Shown: one piece after another, positions 53,317-60,887 of the stretch
How the letters are laid out: every line of letters begins with the position of its first letter
Position numbering within the stretch: the first letter of the stretch is position 1
Assembly (NCBI GenBank): GCA_050516505.1
Contig: CP191518.1
Coordinates: 3,162,001 to 3,226,000 of the forward strand
Source of the DNA: Scandinavium ludwigii_A
GTDB lineage: Bacteria; Pseudomonadota; Gammaproteobacteria; Enterobacterales; Enterobacteriaceae
Direction of reading: 5' to 3'
DNA length: 64,000 nucleotides
The notes under the pieces: generated by a model
Databases searched by the model: none
What the model saw: the letters and a program-made list of their open reading frames with translations, nothing else
Told to the model about the DNA's origin: nothing
Made by a program: the position numbers and the translations under genes

Positions 53317-54725
53317 GCCTTTCGGGCGGCTTCATACGCCGCCAATGTCTCTATCCGCGCCTGTTTGTGATTCACAATCGGGCGCGGATATTCCAGCGTT
53401 ATCCCCTCTTTATCCGCCCACTGCCACGGTTCGTGAATCGCCTTCTCCGGCACCGCATTCAATTCCGGTAACCAGTGACGAATAAACACGCCTTCTTTAT
53501 CAAACCGTTCGCCCTGGGTAGTCGGGTTAAAGATGCGGAAATACGGTGCGGCATCGGTCCCCGTTGATGCCGCCCATTGCCAGCCGCCGTTGTTGGCCGC
53601 TAAATCGCCATCCACCAGCTGCGACATGAAGTAACGCTCACCTTCCCGCCAGTCAATCAACAAATCCTTCACCAGGAAGCTGGCGACAATCATCCGCAGG
53701 CGGTTGTGCATCCAGCCTGTTTCATTGAGCTGGCGCATCGCCGCATCAACGATCGGATAACCTGTTTTTCCCTGCTGCCAGGCACTCAACCCCGCCCGAT
53801 CCTTGTTCCACGCGACGTTCTCTGTCCAGCCGATAAACGGTTTATAGCGGCACAGTTCAGGATGATAAGTCATCAGATGGCGGTAAAACTCTCGCCAGAT
53901 AAGCTCGTTAAGCCAGACCGAACCGGGACCCCCGTCGAGCGCTTGTGGACACTCCGCGAGAAGCCGATGCAGACACTGGCGTGGAGAAAGCACGCCCAGC
54001 GTGAGGCACGCCGATAACCGACTGGTGCCCTCAATCGCCGGAAAATCTCGCTTCTCGTCGTATTGCGCGGCCTGCTGCTGGCAGAAGTGGCGCAGCCTGG
54101 CGATGGCGGTTTTCTCATCGACCGGGAACAGTGCGCTATCAAAGGGCGCTTGCGCAAAATCGAGGACTATCTCAGGCGTTTCGCACGCCCCATCCTCACG
54201 CTGACCCGGAGCGTGAACGCACTCCGGCAACCCGTCTTTTAGCCGCCGCAGATACGCATTTTTAAACGGCGTAAAGACCTTATACATCTGATGATTGCCC
54301 GTCATTACGCTGCCGGGCGCCAACATCACGCTGTCGTCAAAACCTTGACACGTCACCGTATCCAGCGTTTTTTCCACGCAGCTGTCGCGCTGACGCTCAT
54401 TAATTTCATATTGATAGTTATAGAAAAGCCGATCGACGTGATGTTCATCGCAGACATTTTTTACTGTCTCTACCGACGCCGCGAAATCCGCCACTTCGCG
54501 AAACAGCAAAGGAATGCCTTTTTGCGCCAACTGCGTTTGCAATGCGTTTAGCTGAGTCTGCAAAAAGGCCGCCTGCCGCGGCGCCATATGATGCTGCTGC
54601 CACTGTTTCGGTGTGGCAACGTACAACGCGATCACCTTCGCTTTGCGATCGCGACAGGCGGCGGCCAGCGCCAGATTATCGTGCAGGCGTAAATCGGTGC
54701 GAAACCAGACCAAATGGGTGGTCAT
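53313..54725 (-). CDS. phrB: CPD photolyase PhrB
   Basis: This 470-aa class I cyclobutane pyrimidine dimer photolyase has an N-terminal Rossmann antenna domain (THLVWFRTDLRLHDN; binds methenyltetrahydrofolate). The C-terminal FAD domain carries GRTGYPIVDAAMRQL-like and WNKDRAGLSAWQQGKTGYP segments and the conserved Trp residues of the electron chain. It repairs UV-made dimers using blue light. ATG 54725 follows GGAG; the earlier start at 54779 would overlap ybgA. It is translated 10 nt after ybgA in one operon. Confidence 0.97.
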   Translation of the reverse strand: MTTHLVWFRTDLRLHDNLALAAACRDRKAKVIALYVATPKQWQQHHMAPRQAAFLQTQLNALQTQLAQKGIPLLFREVADFAASVETVKNVCDEHHVDRLFYNYQYEINERQRDSCVEKTLDTVTCQGFDDSVMLAPGSVMTGNHQMYKVFTPFKNAYLRRLKDGLPECVHAPGQREDGACETPEIVLDFAQAPFDSALFPVDEKTAIARLRHFCQQQAAQYDEKRDFPAIEGTSRLSACLTLGVLSPRQCLHRLLAECPQALDGGPGSVWLNELIWREFYRHLMTYHPELCRYKPFIGWTENVAWNKDRAGLSAWQQGKTGYPIVDAAMRQLNETGWMHNRLRMIVASFLVKDLLIDWREGERYFMSQLVDGDLAANNGGWQWAASTGTDAAPYFRIFNPTTQGERFDKEGVFIRHWLPELNAVPEKAIHEPWQWADKEGITLEYPRPIVNHKQARIETLAAYEAARKA

Positions 54726-54735
54726 AACTCTCCGG

Positions 54736-55692
54736 TTAATGTCCGTAACGTAAACGTAAGGCTTCCGGCCAAGGGTCAAAATAGCGCTGCCCGGCCAGAT
54801 AAGCGTCTGGAAATTCCGCCATATAGTGTTTTAACAGCGTGACCGGTGCAAGCAGCGGCTGCGTCCCCTGCCGATAGCGATTGATAAGATCCGCTAACTC
54901 CTGGCGCTGACGGCTATTAAGCTGTTTACGAAAGTAGCCCTGCACGTGCATCAATACGTTGGTGTGATTGCGGCGAGTTGCCGGATGCGACATCAGCGTC
55001 ATCAGCCGCTGGCGATATTCGACAAAGTAGTCGTCCAGCGATGTCCATTCCGCCATCGCCGCCACAAACCGCCCAAGCTCACGATAAAGCGGTTGAGAAT
55101 GCGCCAGCAATAACAGCTTATAGCGGCTGTGAAACGCCATTAATTCGCCGCGATTCAGGCCCCGCTCACGAAGTGCGTGCAGTTCATGCAGGGCATAAAT
55201 ACGCTCGACAAAATTCTCACGAAGAACAGCGTCCTGTAGCCGCCCGTCTTCTTCCACCGGCAACCAAGGGAAGGTTTCCATTAATATTTGGGTGTAAATA
55301 CCGCGTCCGGATTTGCGACTGTATTGGCCGTCGGCCTCGTAAACCCGCACTCGCTCCATGCCGCAGCTTGGCGATTTAGCACAGACGATATAGCCGCACA
55401 GCTTTTCAAAACGGGTAATCCGCTGACGGGTAAAGTCGCGCATCGCTTGGGTTAAATCGCCGTCGCGCCCATCGCTAAAACGCAAACCCGCACTGCCCTG
55501 TTCGTCTTTCATCAGCCGCAGCGCAGGCCTTGGCACCGGTAAGCCAATGGCCATTTCCGGGCAGACGGGCTCAAACGCGACCAGTGGGCTTAGGTCCTCT
55601 ACCGCAAACGTCAGGCGTTTATGACCGCCGTCAAAACGAACGGGTTCGCCGAGCAAACAGGCGCTGATGCCAACCGGGATTTTCTCACTCAT
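54736..55692 (-). CDS. ybgA: YbgA: TudS-like (DUF523) domain fused to DUF1722, probable thiouracil/thiouridine desulfidase
   Basis: This 318-aa protein has two domains. Residues ~5-145 are DUF523/TudS-like with cysteines Cys12 (GISACLLG), Cys44 followed by Glu45 (VCPE), Cys104 and Cys110 (CAKSPSCG), able to hold a [4Fe-4S] cluster as in thiouracil desulfidases. Residues ~190-305 are DUF1722 (the YbgA domain). E. coli YbgA (169 aa) keeps only DUF1722. Fusions of this type have been described as RudS, which removes 4-thiouridine from tRNA; I infer the same role here. ATG 55692 lies 5 nt after AGGAG. It is the upstream gene of ybgA-phrB. Confidence 0.88.
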   Translation of the reverse strand: MSEKIPVGISACLLGEPVRFDGGHKRLTFAVEDLSPLVAFEPVCPEMAIGLPVPRPALRLMKDEQGSAGLRFSDGRDGDLTQAMRDFTRQRITRFEKLCGYIVCAKSPSCGMERVRVYEADGQYSRKSGRGIYTQILMETFPWLPVEEDGRLQDAVLRENFVERIYALHELHALRERGLNRGELMAFHSRYKLLLLAHSQPLYRELGRFVAAMAEWTSLDDYFVEYRQRLMTLMSHPATRRNHTNVLMHVQGYFRKQLNSRQRQELADLINRYRQGTQPLLAPVTLLKHYMAEFPDAYLAGQRYFDPWPEALRLRYGH

Positions 55693-55739
55693 AACCACTC
55701 CTTTCAGGCATATAAGAGAAGTGTAGACGCCAGATAATG

Positions 55740-55762
55740 AAAAAGGCCGCGCAAGGCGGCCT
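55740..55762 (-). terminator. Intrinsic terminator in the ybgA leader
   Basis: AGGCCGC-GCAAG-GCGGCCT with an A-tract on the left forms a terminator for minus-strand RNA ending 48 nt before the ybgA start. It lies upstream, not downstream, of ybgA, so it ends a separate transcript or acts as an attenuator. Confidence 0.8.
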
Positions 55763-55897
55763 GAACGTCATTCGGTAAATTTTTAGGATTCCGTCCAGAA
55801 GCATCACCTTGATGCCTCGAGAAAATAAGCAGACCATCACTGCTGCTCGGTAGGAACGGAAGTCTTTCCCAACGGACCGCGAATCCTGCGGGCATAA
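55763..55897 (-). ncRNA. Candidate structured leader RNA or sRNA upstream of ybgA
   Basis: The minus-strand RNA can close with GGATTC (55886-55881) pairing to GAATCC (55791-55786) and, one internal loop inward, GTCC (55877-55874) to GGAC (55796-55793). This encloses three hairpins: GGGA/TTCC (55870-55858), GAGCAG/CTGCTT (55848-55827) and a 9-bp stem GAGGCATCA/TGATGCTTC with a 3-nt loop (55818-55798). A terminator follows at 55762-55740. I do not recognise the motif; no known riboswitch core is apparent. Confidence 0.5.
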
Positions 55898-55930
55898 AAA
55901 AACCGCCACGTTAATGTTGGCGGTTTTTTT
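55896..55930. terminator. Bidirectional terminator after ybfA
   Basis: AAAACCGCCA…TGGCGGTTTT with A-tract and T-tract on its two sides and a 9-nt loop. It ends the minus-strand ybfA transcript and isolates the ybgA leader from it. Confidence 0.93.
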
Positions 55931-55952
55931 ATGCCTGCTGGAAAGTGATAAA

Positions 55953-56153
55953 TCAGTAAAAATCACAGGTCGCTTTTTCGGCCTGATCCATCCACACCGG
56001 TTTTTCACTGGTTTTAGACCAGACACGGTGCAGGTAGCTGTAAAAACGCCCGCGATCTTTCCAGAACAGCATCACTGGCAGCGCCAAAACACCCGCCACA
56101 ACGGCGAAAGTACGACGCATCAATACAACATGTGCAGGAAACTCTTTGTACAT
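55953..56153 (-). CDS. ybfA: Small inner-membrane-associated protein YbfA
   Basis: This 66-aa protein (MYKEFPAHVVLMRRTFAVVA…) matches E. coli YbfA (68 aa) over its whole length. It has one hydrophobic helix near residues 14-29 and a conserved C-terminal part (FYSYLHRVWSKTSEKPVWMD). The function is unknown. It is divergent from kdpF, as in E. coli, and is preceded by GGGGAGAGAG. In E. coli the rhsC island follows it; here the island is missing. Confidence 0.93.
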   Translation of the reverse strand: MYKEFPAHVVLMRRTFAVVAGVLALPVMLFWKDRGRFYSYLHRVWSKTSEKPVWMDQAEKATCDFY

Positions 56154-56352
56154 AATCTCTCTCCCCTTTCATGGCCGGCAACGCGCGCCGGTAAACGTTA
56201 TCTGGGGCAAATAATACCGCTTTGGTTGTAATTTTGCTACTCATCCGACCACTTTTTTACGTACGCCAAGGCTGATTTACACTCAACGCTGTAATTAAGT
56301 TACATAAAAGTTAAATTAATACTAATCAATAGTTAATTAATGGTCTTTATCA

Positions 56353-56372
56353 TTTTTATATTATTTTTACAC
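56353..56372. promoter_or_regulatory. KdpE binding site upstream of kdpF
   Basis: The T-rich stretch TTTTTATATTATTTTTACAC matches the E. coli KdpE site (TTTATACTTTTTTTACA-like), about 80 nt before the kdpF start. Phosphorylated KdpE would activate kdpFABC here under potassium limitation. The 299-nt ybfA-kdpF gap shows no other gene. Confidence 0.8.
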
Positions 56373-56452
56373 GCCACCCTGCGTTTTTTGCGAAATCTTT
56401 GCACCGGAAAACATACCGTTACCGCACATCATTAAACACCTGGAGGTGGACT

Positions 56453-56542
56453 GTGAGTGCAGGCGTGCTAACTGGTATCGTGCTGGTTTTCCTGTTATTG
56501 GGTTATCTGGTTTATGCCCTGATCAATGCGGAGGCCTTCTGA
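56453..56542 (+). CDS. kdpF: K+-transporting ATPase small subunit KdpF
   Basis: This 29-aa single-helix protein (MSAGVLTGIVLVFLLLGYLV…) is nearly identical to E. coli KdpF. It starts with GTG after a strong TGGAGGTGGA ribosome site. It stabilises the KdpFABC complex like a lipid. Its TGA overlaps the kdpA ATG by one base (TGATG). Confidence 0.96.
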   Translation: MSAGVLTGIVLVFLLLGYLVYALINAEAF

Positions 56543-58221
56543 TGGCTGCGCAAGGGTTTTTACTGATTGCCAGTTTTTTACTGGTCCTGTTCATTCTGGC
56601 GCGCCCATTGGGCTTCGTGCTGGCGCGGCTGATTGCCAACACGCCGCTGCCCGGTACGGCCAGAATGGAAGGCGGACTGTGGCGCCTGATGGGTATCTCC
56701 TCTCAGGAGATGAACTGGCGGCAGTATCTGCTGGCTATCTTGTTGCTCAACGTATTGGGGATTTTAGTGCTGTTCGCCATGCTAATGCTGCAGGGCGTTT
56801 TGCCGCTGAACCCGCAACACTTCCCAGGGCTTTCGTGGGATCTGGCGATGAACACCGCCGTCAGCTTTGTCTCCAATACCAACTGGCAGGCGTATAGCGG
56901 CGAAAGTACGCTGAGCTATTTCAGCCAGATGTCCGGGCTGGCGGTGCAAAACTTCTTATCCGCAGCCACTGGCATCGCGGTGGTATTCGCGCTGATCCGC
57001 GGTTTCAGCCGCCACAGCACTCACACGCTGGGCAACGCGTGGATGGACATTGTGCGCGTTACGCTGTGGATCCTGCTGCCGCTGTCGTTGTTGATTGCCC
57101 TGTTTATGATCCAGCAAGGCACGCTGCAAAACCTTCTCCCGTACCAGCATTTCACCTCGCTGGAAGGCGTAAAAGGCCTGCTGCCGATGGGTCCGGTTGC
57201 CTCGCAAGAAGCCATCAAAATGCTCGGCACCAACGGCGGCGGCTTCTTTAATGCCAACTCAAGCCATCCGTTTGAAAATCCAACGGCGCTGACCAATGCG
57301 GTCCAAATGCTGGCAATTTTCCTGATCCCTACCGCGCTATGTTTCGCCTTCGGTGAAGCGGTCAACGACCGTCGTCAGGGGCGCGCGATCCTGTGGGCAA
57401 TGTCGGTCATCTTTGTTATCTGCGTGGCAGTAGTGATGTGGGCTGAGCTCAGCGGGAATCCACACTTCCTGAAACTCGGGGCTGACAGCGCCATCAATAT
57501 GGAAGGCAAAGAGAGCCGGTTCGGCATTCTGCAAAGCAGTCTGTTTGCGGTGGTGACTACCGCGGCGTCCTGTGGCGCAGTGAACGCCATGCACGACTCC
57601 TTTACCGCACTCGGCGGAATGGTGCCGATGTGGCTGATGCAGATTGGTGAAGTGGTGTTCGGCGGCGTGGGTTCCGGGCTGTACGGCATGCTGCTGTTCG
57701 TGCTGCTGGCCGTGTTTATCGCCGGGCTGATGATTGGCCGTACGCCAGATTATCTCGGTAAAAAAATCGACGTGCGCGAAATGAAAATGACCGCACTGGC
57801 GATCCTCGTGACTCCGGCACTGGTTCTGCTCGGCACCGCGCTGGCGATGATGACCGAAGCCGGTCGCGCCGGGATGTTTAACCCGGGTATTCACGGCTTT
57901 AGCGAAGTGCTGTACGCCGTCTCTTCCGCCGCCAACAACAACGGGAGTGCCTTCGGTGGCCTGAGTGCTAACTCGCCCTTCTGGAACTGTCTGCTTGCCT
58001 TCTGCATGTTCGTCGGACGCTTCGGGGTGATTGTCCCCGTCATGGCTATCGCCGGCTCGCTGGTCAGCAAGAAAATTCAGCCCGCCAGCACCGGTACGTT
58101 ACCGACCTTCGGCCCGCTGTTTGTTGGCTTGCTGATAGGCACCGTAATTTTGGTCGGCGCGCTGACCTTTATTCCCGCCCTGGCATTAGGCCCGGTCGCA
58201 GAACATCTCTCTTCGTTATAA
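56542..58221 (+). CDS. kdpA: K+-transporting ATPase channel-like subunit KdpA
   Basis: This 559-aa membrane protein has ten helices of the superfamily of K+ transporters and four selectivity-filter loops (VSNTNWQAYSGE, LGTNGGGFFNANSSHPFEN, TTAASCGAVNAM, SAANNNGSAFGGL). It takes up K+ at very low outside concentration and passes it to KdpB. The ATG at 56542 gives the E. coli start; an earlier frame opening at 56446 is not used. Confidence 0.98.
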   Translation: MAAQGFLLIASFLLVLFILARPLGFVLARLIANTPLPGTARMEGGLWRLMGISSQEMNWRQYLLAILLLNVLGILVLFAMLMLQGVLPLNPQHFPGLSWDLAMNTAVSFVSNTNWQAYSGESTLSYFSQMSGLAVQNFLSAATGIAVVFALIRGFSRHSTHTLGNAWMDIVRVTLWILLPLSLLIALFMIQQGTLQNLLPYQHFTSLEGVKGLLPMGPVASQEAIKMLGTNGGGFFNANSSHPFENPTALTNAVQMLAIFLIPTALCFAFGEAVNDRRQGRAILWAMSVIFVICVAVVMWAELSGNPHFLKLGADSAINMEGKESRFGILQSSLFAVVTTAASCGAVNAMHDSFTALGGMVPMWLMQIGEVVFGGVGSGLYGMLLFVLLAVFIAGLMIGRTPDYLGKKIDVREMKMTALAILVTPALVLLGTALAMMTEAGRAGMFNPGIHGFSEVLYAVSSAANNNGSAFGGLSANSPFWNCLLAFCMFVGRFGVIVPVMAIAGSLVSKKIQPASTGTLPTFGPLFVGLLIGTVILVGALTFIPALALGPVAEHLSSL

Positions 58222-58241
58222 GACAGCTGGAGACACGTTTT

Positions 58242-60290
58242 ATGAGTCGTAAGCAAACGGCAATTTTCGAACCGGCCCTGGTTCGTCAGGCGCTGCTGGA
58301 TGCCGTAAAAAAACTGAGTCCAGCCGTACAGTGGCGCAACCCGGTGATGTTTATCGTCTGGCTGGGCAGCGTGCTGACGACCTTGCTCGCCGTGGCGATG
58401 GCCTTTGGAAAAATTCCCGGAAGCGCCGGTTTCACCGCAGCAATCAGCATCTGGCTGTGGTTTACCGTGCTGTTCGCTAACGTCGCCGAAGCGCTGGCGG
58501 AAGGCCGCAGCAAGGCGCAGGCCAACAGCCTGAAAGGCATCCAGAAAACGTCTTTCGCCCGCAAACTGCGTGCCCCGCAGCACGATGCTCAGGTCGATCA
58601 CGTTCCGGCGGATGACCTGCGCAAAGGCGATATCGTGCTGGTGGAAGCGGGCGACATCATCCCCTGCGACGGTGAAGTCATCGAGGGCGGCGCGTCGGTG
58701 GACGAAAGCGCGATTACTGGCGAATCCGCGCCGGTTATCCGCGAATCCGGCGGCGACTTCGCCTCGGTCACCGGCGGCACGCGCATTCTATCCGACTGGT
58801 TGGTTATCCGTTGTAGCGTCAACCCCGGCGAAACCTTCCTTGACCGAATGATCGCCATGGTCGAAGGCGCACAACGTCGCAAAACGCCGAACGAAATCGC
58901 CCTGACTATTTTGCTGATCGCGCTGACTATCGTGTTCTTGCTGGCTACCGCCACCCTGTGGCCGTTCTCCGCATACGGCGGCACAGCGGTCAGCGTGACG
59001 GTCCTGGTCGCGCTGCTGGTGTGTCTGATCCCGACCACCATCGGCGGACTGTTGTCAGCGATCGGCGTAGCCGGGATGAGCCGGATGCTCGGTGCCAACG
59101 TGATTGCCACCAGCGGCCGGGCAGTTGAAGCGGCGGGGGATGTGGACGTGCTGCTGCTGGATAAAACCGGCACCATTACGCTCGGCAACCGCCAGGCGTC
59201 TCAGTTCCTGCCCGCGCCGGGTGTCGATGAGAAAACCCTCGCCGATGCCGCGCAGCTGGCGTCGCTGGCCGACGAAACGCCGGAAGGCCGCAGTATCGTG
59301 GTGCTGGCTAAACAACGCTTCAATCTGCGCGAACGCGACGTGCAGGATTTGCAGGCCACGTTTGTGCCGTTTACCGCCCAGACACGCATGAGCGGCATCA
59401 ATATCCACGACCGCATGATCCGTAAAGGCTCCGTGGATGCGATTCGTCGTCATGTGGAAGCCAACAACGGGCACTTCCCGCCGCAGGTCGACACCTTAGT
59501 CGAAGGCGTGGCGCGTCAGGGTGGCACCCCGCTGGTGGTGGTGGAAGGGGCGACGGTGCTCGGCGTGATTGCGCTGAAAGATATCGTTAAAGGCGGCATT
59601 AAAGAGCGTTTCGCGCAGTTGCGTAAAATGGGTATTAAAACGGTGATGATCACCGGCGATAACCGTCTGACGGCTGCCGCCATCGCCGCCGAAGCGGGCG
59701 TGGATGATTTCCTGGCGGAAGCGACGCCGGAAGCCAAACTGGCGTTGATTCGTCAGTATCAGGCGGAAGGCCGTCTGGTGGCAATGACCGGTGACGGCAC
59801 CAACGACGCCCCGGCCTTAGCGCAGGCCGACGTGGCCGTGGCGATGAACTCCGGGACCCAGGCCGCAAAAGAAGCGGGCAACATGGTCGATTTGGATTCC
59901 AATCCGACCAAGCTGATTGAAGTGGTGCATATCGGCAAGCAAATGCTGATGACCCGCGGGTCGCTGACCACCTTCAGTATTGCCAACGACGTGGCGAAGT
60001 ATTTTGCCATCATCCCGGCGGCGTTTGCAGCCACCTATCCGCAGCTCAACGCGTTGAACGTGATGCACCTGCATTCGCCCGCGTCAGCCATTCTGAGCGC
60101 AGTGATTTTTAACGCGTTAATCATCGTGTTCCTGATCCCGCTGGCGTTAAAAGGGGTGAGTTACAAGCCGTTGACGGCGGCAGCTATGCTGCGCCGGAAC
60201 CTGTGGATTTACGGCCTCGGTGGCCTGCTGGTGCCGTTCGTGGGCATCAAAGCGATTGACCTGGTACTGACCCTGTTTGGTCTGGTGTAA
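58242..60290 (+). CDS. kdpB: K+-transporting P-type ATPase subunit KdpB
   Basis: This 682-aa P-type ATPase (type IA) has the phosphorylated Asp307 in LLLDKTGTITLGN, the actuator TGES motif at residues 159-162 (with regulatory Ser162) and the hinge TGDGTNDAPALAQADV. It couples ATP hydrolysis to K+ movement through KdpA. It starts 20 nt after the kdpA stop. Confidence 0.98.
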   Translation: MSRKQTAIFEPALVRQALLDAVKKLSPAVQWRNPVMFIVWLGSVLTTLLAVAMAFGKIPGSAGFTAAISIWLWFTVLFANVAEALAEGRSKAQANSLKGIQKTSFARKLRAPQHDAQVDHVPADDLRKGDIVLVEAGDIIPCDGEVIEGGASVDESAITGESAPVIRESGGDFASVTGGTRILSDWLVIRCSVNPGETFLDRMIAMVEGAQRRKTPNEIALTILLIALTIVFLLATATLWPFSAYGGTAVSVTVLVALLVCLIPTTIGGLLSAIGVAGMSRMLGANVIATSGRAVEAAGDVDVLLLDKTGTITLGNRQASQFLPAPGVDEKTLADAAQLASLADETPEGRSIVVLAKQRFNLRERDVQDLQATFVPFTAQTRMSGINIHDRMIRKGSVDAIRRHVEANNGHFPPQVDTLVEGVARQGGTPLVVVEGATVLGVIALKDIVKGGIKERFAQLRKMGIKTVMITGDNRLTAAAIAAEAGVDDFLAEATPEAKLALIRQYQAEGRLVAMTGDGTNDAPALAQADVAVAMNSGTQAAKEAGNMVDLDSNPTKLIEVVHIGKQMLMTRGSLTTFSIANDVAKYFAIIPAAFAATYPQLNALNVMHLHSPASAILSAVIFNALIIVFLIPLALKGVSYKPLTAAAMLRRNLWIYGLGGLLVPFVGIKAIDLVLTLFGLV

Positions 60291-60302
60291 GAGGAAATGA
60301 AA

Positions 60303-60878
60303 ATGGCGACATTACGCCCTGCTCTGGTAGTGCTGATTTTTTTAACCCTGGTCACCGGCGGTGTGTATCCGCTGCTCACCACCGCGATTGGACAATGGTG
60401 GTTCGCTGACCAGGCCAACGGCTCGTTGATTTATCAGGACAACCAGATTCGTGGTTCGCACTTGATGGGTCAGCCGTTTTCCGCGCCGGGATATTTTCAC
60501 GGTCGCCCTTCCGCCACCGCCAATAGCCCCTATAATCCAGAGGCATCCGGCGGCAGCAATCTGGCGGGCAGTAATCCAGAGCTGGATAAAGAAGTGGCGG
60601 CCCGGGTGGCGCAGCTGCGTCAGGACAATCCGCAGGCAAACGCACAGGTTCCCGTCGAACTGGTGACAACCTCCGCAAGCGGGCTGGATTACAGCCTGAC
60701 GCCGCAGTCAGTGAACTGGCAAATACCGCGTGTGGCGCAGGTCCGTCACCTGCCAGTCGCGACGCTGACGACGCTGGTTGCCGAACACACACAGCAGCCG
60801 CTGGTGAGTTTCCTCGGCCAACCGGTGGTGAATATTGTTGAGCTGAACATGGCACTGGATGCCCTGAAACAACCGTAA
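60303..60878 (+). CDS. kdpC: K+-transporting ATPase subunit KdpC
   Basis: This 191-aa protein has one N-terminal membrane helix and a periplasmic domain with the family motifs FHGRPSAT and NPEASGGSNLAGSNPEL. It is the assembly/affinity subunit of KdpFABC. ATG 60303 is preferred over 60297 because the GAGGAA ribosome site ends directly before 60297 and is properly spaced only for 60303. Confidence 0.96.
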   Translation: MATLRPALVVLIFLTLVTGGVYPLLTTAIGQWWFADQANGSLIYQDNQIRGSHLMGQPFSAPGYFHGRPSATANSPYNPEASGGSNLAGSNPELDKEVAARVAQLRQDNPQANAQVPVELVTTSASGLDYSLTPQSVNWQIPRVAQVRHLPVATLTTLVAEHTQQPLVSFLGQPVVNIVELNMALDALKQP

Positions 60879-60887
60879 GGATTGAGC

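Noticed and set aside
55704..55895. 63-codon minus-strand frame between ybfA and ybgA
   Set aside because: The frame starts right at the T-tract of the ybfA terminator, has no ribosome site, and runs through the terminator stem and into the ybgA ribosome site; an RNA structure explains the region better.
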